Below are positions 13,301 to 21,657 of a stretch of DNA of 64,000 nucleotides, in pieces. The position numbers and the translations under genes were made by a program. The first letter of the stretch is position 1. Each line of letters starts with the position of its first letter. The stretch is from contig NC_134933.1 of the NCBI RefSeq assembly GCF_051020765.1, forward strand, positions 10,699,461 to 10,763,460, given 5' to 3'. The notes beneath the pieces were generated by a model. The model searched no databases. It saw nothing but the letters and a program-made list of their open reading frames with translations, and had not been told where the DNA came from. The stretch comes from Lasioglossum baleicum (Eukaryota > Arthropoda > Insecta > Hymenoptera > Halictidae).

Positions 13301-16300
13301 TAATTGTTACAAGAGCTCCGGTACGCTATTCAGATCGTGTAACAGCATGTTCCGACATGGAAACCGTATCAAAGGAATTCGTCACCTTTTTATCTCTTGG
13401 TTCACCCGAGGTGTATTGGAGAACGTTGTAAAATTAGTAGACTGTATCGAGGAAAGATTGATTGCGTCCGATACTCTCGGGAATGCAAAATGATCGAGGT
13501 ACTGCATCCACTAGTCCACGGGGCAGTAGTTGACTCTCGATTGCCGAACAATCGAACGAGTTTGGAGTGTTTTAACGCTATCGAATTCTGTAATTAAGAT
13601 TAATCGACTCTAGGGAATTTTCCGACTGTATCATTCATATTGATTCCTGCATAATTGATAACCGGACGGGAATGTCTATCTGAATTATTAACAATTTTCT
13701 AGCAGATTTTGATGAAAAGCAGAAGTCGCCAATTAATCCGGATCATGCGGATCGACGAATTTCCACATACACAAAGATCCACAGTCTAATTATTACTAAT
13801 ATGCGTACATGCACGAACGTACCCCTCCTTCTCCTCCTGTGCCCCCACTCCCTTTCCCTCGTTCCTCCTCTCTTCTCGTTCGCGACTCCCTCCCGTTCCC
13901 GTTTCCTCCCGCCCTGCCGCCATTCTCCTATCCCCTCTGGTTTTCACCGCCCCTCCCCCGTTCTCTGCCCCCTCCCTCGTTCGGTGCGGCCTCCCTCTCC
14001 ACAACTTTCTTCTGGCCTCCGTCTCTCTCCGACCGCTCATCGATTCTATTTCTCTCGCTCTCGCGAGCACAACCGGTTTACCTTTGATCATTCAATATAA
14101 AACACGAGATAAGCGACGGCACACAGGCCCGGCGTGCGCGTGCACGTTCACGGAGTCATGATTCTGTTCCTCGGTAATTTCTGCCTCTGTTTTCCCTCTT
14201 TGTTTTTCCATGGCGGTTCCTGTCCCGTCGCGGATCCTTCCCCTCCTGTGTTTCTGTCGATCTTTTCTTCTGGATCCTCCGACAAGGCACGCACATTCGC
14301 ACGCATACCCTACTGACGGCTTATCCGTCCTCCTCGCCTCCTCCTTTCCTCTACATTCTCGATCCTGTTGCTTCTTCTTTCCGGTTAAGAGCCCCCGGTT
14401 TGTTTGCACTGGTTTGCCGTCACGCGTCCCTCCCCTCACCCTCTCCACCCGGAGTGCCAGAGGAAGTTTCCTCCCGGTTGCAGAAAACCAGATGCTTTCG
14501 AAAGTACGGCCGGCTATCTCTCTGCCTCTAAAGACCGGCTATACACACCTCCGCGTGATACGCCCACGTGTGCCTAACTGCGCGATCGCTCGCAAGCCAG
14601 CCAGCTCGGTTTTCTGACTTGCGACACCTCGTTATCACCGCGAGCCAGAAACCAGCCTTCGTCGGATAGCAAGCGATTTATTTCACGGCTAACCTGGCGC
14701 AGAAGTCAACAACTCTACAGGCTCTTGGATAGGGGATGGTGTTCAAACATTCGGATACTTTTTCTTTAACGAAACTATCTACTGATTTGAAGTTTGCTGG
14801 GTCCCTTGGTTGTTGAAGGGAGAACCGGGGTGCAAAATTTTAGATTTGCGAGATCTTGCGTTTCGAGGTGGTCCTCGACATCAATTTATTTGTTCGAAAA
14901 GTAACTAGGGTAACTGTACCGATTAATGCTTTATTTCAATTATTAGTACTTTATTTTAATATTACAAGCATTGTATAAGCATTTTATGAAAGAATGATGT
15001 GTTCGGAATACAACAAAAAATTGTTAGTCCTCAATACCTAATGCAACGCAAGAAAATGTTAAGAAATAAAATCGATAACATCAAATAAAGAATGTACGAT
15101 CATGTGAACAACAGTCTTTTTGGTGATCGAGATAGATATTACTTTTACCTTTTATGAAGAATGTTTTTCAAATCCTGACATTCTAAAAATATGAGAATGA
15201 TTGATAGTTACGTTTTTTGTTTGCCTCGCGAACGAGAGAACAATCTCATTGAATTGTAAAAATTTATTCAATGCAAAATACTTATTTTTACGTATTTCAA
15301 TCTCGTTGGGAAAAATACCGCAGTAAAAGATACGTTTACGCTGATCGTTTATACGAATGAAATAAACAAGACTTGTGCGAAACATACAAAAATCCGCAGG
15401 AAAGTTATCTGAGAGATCTAATATTTTGAATTTCGAGGTTTCAAAGGGATCTTGCATCAGAGAGAAAGAAAAATTGAATTTTGGCCACAAAAAGTGGGCT
15501 ACTGGATCGCTTTGCGGCGATCCCACTTTGCATGGCGGTGTTCATCGAAACTTTTGCACTCGGTTAATTATAATACTTGACGAAACGAAGACAGATGACG
15601 AAGACAAGCTCGATTACGTAAGCATGAAGTTCGAGAGGCCACGAAATAGCCGCTCGAGCTTGTTCAAAGATCTTTGTGTCGAGCAGAGATGGGTAACTGG
15701 AGGTTGTGGTTAGCGGCCGGACTCGAGAATACCGTGCACGGTTTCTCTCTTTCTCTTTCTCTCTTCTTCCGGTGATTTTTTTCCCGCGCGTCGAGATAGC
15801 AGATTTTATGCGCCGTTTGAGAGAAATGTCCGCGATCGTCGTTTTATTGGACAATCAAGATATTGAGGGAGATTGCGCGGCGAGAAGCTCTCCGACGAAA
15901 CCCCAGGAGGAGGATCTGCCGGGACTAAAACGTTGCCTGTTTCGCCCGTACTTATTGCGATGCTAATTCAGTGGTAATGGAGTCGCTATCAGGATGCTAG
16001 TAGTGCAGTAACAAAGGTATTTGACTTGTGCGTGGTGAAACGTGCCCGCGCTGTGCGCACTGCCACTGGACGAGAAGATTTTTCGTGTTGCCTTATCGTT
16101 TCGGGGAATTGCCAGTCTCGCGGAATACCAACGAGCTTTTTGTTGTTGTACCAACACCGCGAAAATCAATTATTCTTTATTAGAACATTTTTTGCGAATA
16201 TTCTATTGGAATGGTTTCTCAAATGTTTAGAAGTGGTACAACTTTGTCGACGCTACGATTCGAATCCTACGTATTAGTTTCTGGTTTAGATTTCTGTTTA

Positions 16301-19300
16301 GAAAGATTCTTGGAGTACGCGAAACGTCCTTGGAGAATTTCGACCAGCTGAAACAAATTGCAAGGCGAACAATGTTACCGGTTCTGCGTCCTTGACTGTC
16401 AGAAGTATTGCGAAAGCGTAGCCGCCCGATTTAGGACTGCCCCTTTGTAGGAAGAAATGACTTTATCCTTGAACCTCTGACACGAAACGAGCGTGCCGAG
16501 AAAATGGCGTTTCTGAAATTTTGTCGATTTTTCACGTGATGAACAGTTCAACGAAGATAAATCGATTTGCGTGGAACTTCTACAATTATCCTTCGACCAA
16601 CGAATTCCACTTTTTAGCATTTAGCATTTTGAAGTTCTGAACAGTTACAGCTTGATTGCTCCATAAGTATAACAATTTTTATTATTCTATAACCATTCTT
16701 TCCCTTCGAATAGTAATTCGTAATTGTAAGTGTGTCCACAATTAACTGTAAATCGAGTATTACAATTGTAGCTTGGGGAAAGTAGCTTTCGATTCGAGGT
16801 ATATCTGAGATTTGAATACTTTGGTGGGCCAGTGTAATGCTCCATAACTATAACAATTTCTAATATTCTCTCTCAAATCATTTTTCCCTTCGAATTACTT
16901 GTAAGTGTGCCCACGATTAACTGTAAAGAGTATTACAATATTCGTGAAGCGGTTCTCAAAATTATGCTGTAGCTTGGGGAAAGTAGTTTTCAATACTTTG
17001 GTGTCATGTTTGGATCCCGAAGTTTGCGAGGCATTACCGTGCTAATCGGAGCAACCGGTCGCGTTCGTCTCGAGGAAATAGTTGGCCGGGCAGGTTCGTC
17101 TTAGCCATCGATTCTGTAACGGCCAGGAGCGCGCAAAGTGCGGGGCAGCAGGTGTCCGCGTGCAATCACGGCAAATGCGCATTCCAGCGAGCCAATTTAA
17201 TAGCTTTCTCGGACTCGGCGCGCGGTCGCGGTCGCGCTCGTAAGAACGATCATTTGCATAGGCAGCGATGCTCGTCGCAGGGACGAGTCTCCTCCTTTGC
17301 CGGCCACGAGAATACAATCAGACTGTTTGGATTGCTCGCACGTACACCGCGTGTCCTTTCGTTCGAATTTTGATATTGCGCGCGGCGCGACGCGACCCGC
17401 ATCACCGATCGGTTTCTCTTGAATAATCCTTTTTCCGTTTGTAATTGACGATTCGCCACTACGTCTCGTCTCGACTTTTTTTTTCTCTCTTCCTTTCCTC
17501 CATTTCCATTCGAATAGGTTTTCACGCGTTTCCCTATGGCCGCGATGCGGATTGACTAACAGATTCGATCGCTTTCGGTACAACCGTCGACTCCTAACAA
17601 TGCTTAGATTGTTTTTTTCCTTTTCTCGCTCGATCACAAGGGTCGTCCAAGCTAATTTTATCTGCTCTTACTTCTTAAATGTCGCTTGCAAACGACGATT
17701 TTCTTCATTCCCTTCCAATCTTTTGTCAGAACTTATTTAAAACGAAATGAAACTCACTTTAACACTTTACCCATCCGCTATAGTTTGCAACTTTATAATT
17801 GATGATGTGTAGGACTACCCACTGCTTTGTTTATCAATCTTTTAGAACATAATTTTGGTGGTACTTTTTGTAGACACGTTAGTCTTTCTATTGTTTAATC
17901 ACCAAAAGCCGATAAATGAGAGCCAACCAATTGTTCTATGACGACCGCGATTTCACGATTGCACGATTTTATATATTTAGAACTCACTTCGTCGGTCTGC
18001 GTTAATTTGAATTACGAACATCTATTTATAGGGAACGATCAACGTTGTGTTTCAGGTAGAATATATTAAATAAATCATTGGCCGAGTTGGCGTTCCATTT
18101 GTAACGCAGCCTGTCTAATAAAAGTCTGATGAATAGCTTTAACATAACACGTTGCTGCTCATCGATTGCAAATCGTTGCTCAACTATAAATCATCGCGCG
18201 ACGACACACATATTTCATCCCCCAAGAAACGAGCGAATTTGCTCACTTTGTATTAAAAAGATCTTGTATCATCTCTCCATTATTAAATTATCCTTGCAAA
18301 AAGGAAAGCATATATCTTTGCAGTTTCAATAAATCACCTGACGTCCGCGTTGTCAAAAAATTTCCAGACGTGACGCGAATGATTGTTTAATTTGAACAAT
18401 TCAGACGGGATCGAAAGACATTTGTGAAATCCTCGAATCGGGCCACAACGTGGACAGACTAACGTCCCCTGCGTGAATATCGGTACCATTATGGGTCTGC
18501 GGAACAGCTTGCGACACACTATGCTAATCCATGCAAATCGGCTCTATTTTTGTCGCGGTGTACACTGTTAAGGAATATAATTATTACCGCATGAATATTA
18601 ACGCGGCTTCAGCAATTATGATAAACAAGTGTCACAACTTCTTCAAGTTCCGATTACATTACGAAACGGTTCGATTCCTGGCTGAAAACTTCCAGCAACC
18701 CCTTCCCGTCCCTACATAACCGGAGAGACTAGCGAGCAGGGGTGTGGATCGTTATGCGTGCCGCGTAAAGATAATTAAGAATGATCGAGCGATCGGCATG
18801 CCGGCTGTCGGAACGATCAATTGATTAAACGCGCAACGGTACAACGGCGACTTAATTGCAGGGCCAACGTGTTGGGAAACGGTGAGCTGTCGCCTATATC
18901 GACGAAGTGAACGGCTCTCGATACGCGTCGGGTCGGCCGATACAGCTGTTGAGATTCTTAAATAGTTAATATTCCTGAAGGTTGGCTATTAATAATTCTA
19001 ATACACGGCCTGGCTCCGCCCGGCCACTCTAGCACGCCCGCGAACGCGATCATTGCTGCGAGCGCGGTCCGATTATGGGATCAAATCCGCAATTAGGCGT
19101 TGCTGACAACCGAACATATTCGAGTCGCACGAACTCGTGCGAGGGATCGTTCTTAGAAAAATATTCGACGCGTATTTTGTTGCACATTAGTACGAAGGGG
19201 TGAAAACAGTTTATTAGCACTTTGGTGAAAGAACTTTTCAGATATTGCTTAAATAAATTGCTTTTTCCGAAATTTTCTTTGACAGTCCTGCACCCTCCAG

Positions 19301-21657
19301 TTTTTCAGATATTGTAATTGAATTACTTTGTATTTTACATACGTAATTCGAACCTTTCACTTGATTTACAATGTGATTGAAATAAAATGTAATTCAAATA
19401 CAATATAATGTAAATTACTCAATGCGTAGATTACTCGTTTAATGTAAAAAATACCTTGAATTTTTCTCCATGTTTCTTCCGTTTAGCATTCATATCATCT
19501 CGATTTTATGTTTATGTTCATGGGGATGTTTTCTTATGCGACGATGGCAATCTTGGTGACAAGATGTTTGAGCAAAGAGTGTTCATTAAGATTGTTCATT
19601 GAGTTGTGCTAATTTAAATACATTTTCGAATTACGAAATGATTGAATACAATGTAATTGAATTACCTTGTAACTCTAATTCTTAAAAGCTAGTATTTTAC
19701 ACCTCTAACTCCAAGGGCTGTTTTGCTTTGATTTTGTGGGAGTTTCTTTCGAGTGATTGTTCGGCAATCAACGTGTTAAAGGAAGAATGATTGGAGGAGG
19801 ATGATTGGAAAGGAAGATTGTTAAATGTTGTGGTTATTTGTTTTCACAGTGCACGAGATGAGACCGGAGGACATTGGGATCGTCGGTTTTAGAGGCGATC
19901 CGGACAAACAGCCCTTCATGGTCGGATACTTCAAGAGTTCTGGCATCCGGGAAAAAAAGGTACGGCAAAAGCGAGACGCAAGGAGAAGAAAAAAGAGCGA
20001 GTCCTCGAGCTTGGATTATCGGAATAATCCGTACACCGGTAAGTCTGGAAGGTAACGTCCGATGTACCAATCAACTTCTTCTAGTCGAACCCTTTTCGCA
20101 AGCTTTTTCATTCGGGATTAATTTTCTCGGATTCGCTACCATGGTTGAACACTCTCGTCGCTCACCTGATAAAAAATAGTACACCGTCATGATTTAAAAT
20201 GATTGCAAATCTGCAGATAAGACGAGGCTGCCTCGTTTCATAAAAATTCTATTAACCCTTAAGTGGTGCAGTTTTCGATTAAATAAAATCAGTCGAAGAT
20301 TAAATAATCCAGATATTTTAAAGAAGTTCAAGAAACCTACAAACGACGAAGTTGGATCATTCCTCGAAAATAGATCTCCCTTTCCGTGGATCGTAAGTTT
20401 CTCTGCCATAAGCGCGTAGTAAAGATAACAAGATTTCGTAAGTTGTGCTCGCGATTCTGGAGAACACAATGGCAGTTTGCCCAAGTTTATTTCTTCAACG
20501 AAGGAATCCCAGTTCCCCTCGAATGATTTACAATGTTTGCGCGATGATGCACGTATCTTAAAGTCGATTGTCCAGATTCAAGGAATACTCGACTTTCCCT
20601 GTTCTTTCTCAGGTCTTTCTCTGTTGAAATTGCATTGCGCAAAGGGTTCGCGCGATAGAATAATCTTGCGACTTGCAGCGGAAGGACGTTGAAAAATGTT
20701 AATCGAGTTTCGTTATCTTTCAGATCCAGGCGTGCAGTATAACTCAAAGACCTGCAAAATCCAAACGTTGTACGTCAGCTTCAGGGATCTAAAGTGGCAG
20801 GTGAGTTGTGTCAAATTGCGCAATTATGCGCAGCTGATTATCTTTGATCCGTGTTGTACTTGTAGAAACACTTTCAAAAACTAACTACTACATATTGTTG
20901 TACGTGTCGTACGTTTTTACGATTACTATAGTGTGAATAAATCCAAAGAGAATGCAGCATGAAGCATTTGCATAAATAGAGGTTAGTCGAACAGCGACAG
21001 TGAATGGAAGGTTCGAAACGACTCGTAACGTTTTCGTTTTTCGTAGTATTTTTTTGCTCGTACACTTTTATTATGCAATTCAACGGTGAAGATAAAATGC
21101 ACAATATATTTTTAGATTTTATCCTTATATCTAATATCGGTTTAAAATAATTATCTTTCAGAACTTTTATAAATATAATATATAAAATAGCTGAGTAGCT
21201 TTTATCTACAGAAGCGAACGGAACATACCTCCCAAATGATAAATATTTTCCGTTTGTCTCTGTTTTTAACAGACGCGTATGTGGAATTTTACGGTCGAGC
21301 GTACCCGCAAAAAAGCGTTTGCTAATTTCGTGACGTTGCTCTTCGAGCGATCTCTCGTGCGTCTCGCATGACTATTTATGAATATTAATTTCGTAGGACT
21401 GGATCATAGCACCGGACGGGTACGACGCATATTACTGCAGCGGTGAATGCAATTTCCCTCTGAACGCTCATATGAACGCGACCAATCACGCGATCGTCCA
21501 AACGTTGGTGCACCTGGTGACTCCTGGTAAGGTACCAAAGCCGTGCTGCGCGCCGACCAAGCTCTCACCGATCTCCGTGCTGTATTTTCTCGACGAAAGC
21601 AACGTTATACTGAAGAAGTACAAAAACATGGTCGTTAAGAGTTGCGGTTGCCACTGA
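4198..21657 (+). CDS. gbb: BMP5/6/7/8-class TGF-beta ligand (glass bottom boat / 60A), 5'-partial, five exons
   Basis: Secreted dimeric BMP ligand. In insects this class signals through type I/II serine-threonine kinase receptors to Mad, in patterning, growth and neuromuscular synapse development. The joined exons are 4198-4384, 10292-10446, 19850-20038, 20724-20800 and 21397-21657. They give about 288 residues plus a split first codon, with no internal stop and compatible phases (1, 2, 1, 1, 0). Visible landmarks are the prodomain block KRLWFDVSEVPPGEHIIGAE, N-glycosylation sequons NTT and NVS, a furin site RQKR (19963-19974), and a mature domain of about 133 residues with seven cysteines in the BMP pattern (C, CSGEC, CC, CGC). 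It ends SCGCH-stop. Family members are usually about 400-450 residues, so the signal peptide and first half of the prodomain are missing; I found no matching exon in 1-4197. Introns are about 5.9, 9.4, 0.7 and 0.6 kb. A dpp/BMP2/4 identity is less likely because the NFPLNAHMNATNHAIVQTLV block is 60A/BMP7-like. Confidence 0.93.
4657..4996. mobile_element. Palindromic MITE-like element, copy 2 (about 340 bp)
   Basis: Same family as the element at 1172. It starts CTCGTTTCTAGGATTGCAAG and ends in GCAATCATGGAAACGA after the shared GTAAAAATAGGAGTTTTGAGG and GATCGCGGCCTAGATTGATC segments. The right arm has lost a segment near the end (the CCGCACCC part). It lies inside the first visible gbb intron. 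Confidence 0.85.
6286..6614. repeat. Direct duplication, about 202 bp period
   Basis: GCCATCGTAGACTACATAGG at 6296 and GCCATCGTAGAGTGCATAGG at 6498 start matching blocks. Both continue through AGATAAATCTGA, GTAAAATAAATCGTAAGG and TGACGTTAAAAGAAG to GGAGAAAACGAGTGGAAC. Confidence 0.85.
7450..8130. repeat. Tandem array, three copies, 225-245 bp period
   Basis: CTGGCATGCGTTGCCTT begins copies at 7460, 7705 and 7930. Each copy holds AATGACATCACAGAATTTAT, GTAGATTTTCTG, AAAAATATGTATAAT, CAATAATTGTAAAATAAAAA and GGTCTCATGATTCCGTTTAA. Copy 1 has an extra CCGGTCATTTGACGG segment that links the array to dispersed copies at 36.0, 46.5 and 57.8 kb. Confidence 0.9.
8971..9001. other. Perfect 12 bp-arm hairpin
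   Basis: GATCGACGCGAT (8971-8982), a 7-nt spacer, then ATCGCGTCGATC (8990-9001). The arms are exact inverse complements and CpG-rich. Too short for a typical pre-miRNA; it could be a dyad binding site or chance. Confidence 0.6.
9131..9138 (+). promoter_or_regulatory. TATAAATA word, possible core promoter
   Basis: TATAAATAGGG sits in a locally CpG-rich stretch. About 20-60 bp downstream, CTCTCGTG...ACTAT and ATAGTCACGAGAG can pair. No transcript or coding exon follows directly, so promoter use is a guess. Confidence 0.2.
10292..10446 (+). CDS. gbb: gbb exon B: prodomain
   Basis: The acceptor is ttttgcctgttgcag, ending at 10291, and the donor gtgagt begins at 10447. Joined to exon A it reads GTKELQYVDAVNTTVGKEKW and ends in LYLSVHPADRSG. 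The W-L-T-L-NVSEPLQHWV stretch is the typical BMP prodomain motif in which a conserved Trp precedes the 'F/L-D-V/N-T' strand. Two N-glycosylation sequons (NTT, NVS) are present. The length of 155 bp takes phase 2 in to phase 1 out, which agrees with both neighbouring exons. Confidence 0.93.
11640..11951. mobile_element. Fold-back (inverted-repeat) element, 312 bp
   Basis: The arms at about 11640-11774 and 11815-11951 are nearly identical inverse complements. They share GAAGGACCCC/GGGGTCCTTC, AGTGTCCGACTTCGATTTTG, GATGGTATATGGATCCCTAA and ATGTCTGCAAAATATTAGG, with a spacer of about 40 bp. No open frame. High arm identity suggests recent insertion or a maintained structure. Confidence 0.9.
12190..12415. 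repeat. Direct duplication, about 110 bp period
   Basis: The block AATTTCGCTAAAGTTATTCG through GTACGAATACTTTGTA, TAGATTCAGAGTGTCCACTA and TTTTTGGGCGTTC occurs twice in a row with a few substitutions and a small insertion. Confidence 0.8.
13815..14060. repeat. Pyrimidine-biased low-complexity tract
   Basis: The + strand is almost only C and T for long runs (CTCCTTCTCCTCC, CCCTCCCTCG and similar). Such homopyrimidine-homopurine tracts can form triplex or H-DNA. All frames are open here because of the bias, so the reading frames across it were not called as genes. Confidence 0.75.
16655..17010. repeat. Direct duplication, about 180 bp period
   Basis: TGCTCCATAAGTATAACAAT at about 16658 and TGCTCCATAACTATAACAAT at about 16838 start paired blocks. 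Both run through TTCCCTTCGAAT, TGTAAGTGTG, GATTAACTGTAAA-type and GTAGCTTGGGGAAAGTAG segments. Confidence 0.8.
18720..19100. promoter_or_regulatory. Candidate intronic enhancer / conserved non-coding block
   Basis: A repeat-free, locally GC-richer block in an otherwise AT-rich intron, about 0.8 kb upstream of the exon carrying the furin site. It has AATTAAG/TTAATTG homeodomain-like words, GCCGGC and CCGCCCGGCC words of the sort bound by Mad/Brinker-type factors, and GATCGATC-like words. No frame is open through it. Enhancer status is inference from composition and position. Confidence 0.3.
19850..20038 (+). CDS. gbb: gbb exon C: prodomain end, furin site, mature N-terminus
   Basis: The acceptor is ttgttttcacag, ending at 19849, and the donor gtaagt begins at 20039. 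It encodes VHEMRPEDIGIVGFRGDPDK, then QPFMVGYFKSSG, then RQKR (19963-19974), the proprotein-convertase cleavage site. The mature N-terminus starts at D (19975), is very basic (ARRRKK) and would suit heparan-sulfate binding. The upstream REKK may act as a weaker or secondary basic site. Phase 1 in and phase 1 out. Confidence 0.94.
20724..20800 (+). CDS. gbb: gbb exon D: first cystine-knot cysteine
   Basis: A short 77 bp exon with acceptor cgttatctttcag (ends 20723) and donor gtgagt (20801). It reads DPGVQYNSKTCKIQTLYVSF and then RDLKWQ. The Cys at 20753-20755 is the first of the seven mature-domain cysteines, and the LYVSFRDLKWQ strand is the BMP signature that runs straight into DWIIAP of the next exon. 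It ends in phase 0. Confidence 0.95.
21397..21657 (+). CDS. gbb: gbb terminal exon: TGF-beta cystine-knot domain
   Basis: The acceptor is attaatttcgtag, ending at 21396, and the stop TGA is at 21655-21657. The 86 codons begin DWIIAPDGYDAYYCSGECNF. A conserved N-glycosylation sequon NAT follows in HMNATNHA (Asn at 21475), then the wrist helix AIVQTLVHLVTP, the CC pair in KPCCAPTKLSP with the inter-chain cysteine, and the C-terminal SCGCH. Six of the seven cystine-knot cysteines are here. The spacing matches the BMP5/6/7/8 class without gaps. Confidence 0.97.
   Translation, partial: DWIIAPDGYDAYYCSGECNFPLNAHMNATNHAIVQTLVHLVTPGKVPKPCCAPTKLSPISVLYFLDESNVILKKYKNMVVKSCGCH

Larger units (their letters stand above)
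10447..19849 (+). other. gbb: gbb intron (about 9.4 kb)
   Basis: A GT-AG intron between exons B and C. It holds a GCGGAT-end dispersed repeat (about 10671-10855), a 312 bp fold-back (11640-11951), a direct duplication (12190-12415), a strongly pyrimidine-biased tract (about 13815-14060, CCCTCC/CTCC-rich), a duplicated block (16655-17010) and a GC-richer, repeat-free block (18720-19100). Open frames in the pyrimidine tract are a composition effect. No other exon was recognised. Confidence 0.8.

Noticed and set aside
13786..14617. Overlapping frames of 90-135 codons on both strands
   Set aside because: They are open because the DNA is a homopyrimidine tract; translations are Ser/Pro/Leu or Arg/Glu/Gly-rich low complexity.
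15152..15526. 124-codon minus-strand frame with several hydrophobic stretches
   Set aside because: No domain, no start or splice context and the opposite strand is also open. It lies inside a gbb intron and reads as AT-rich chance.
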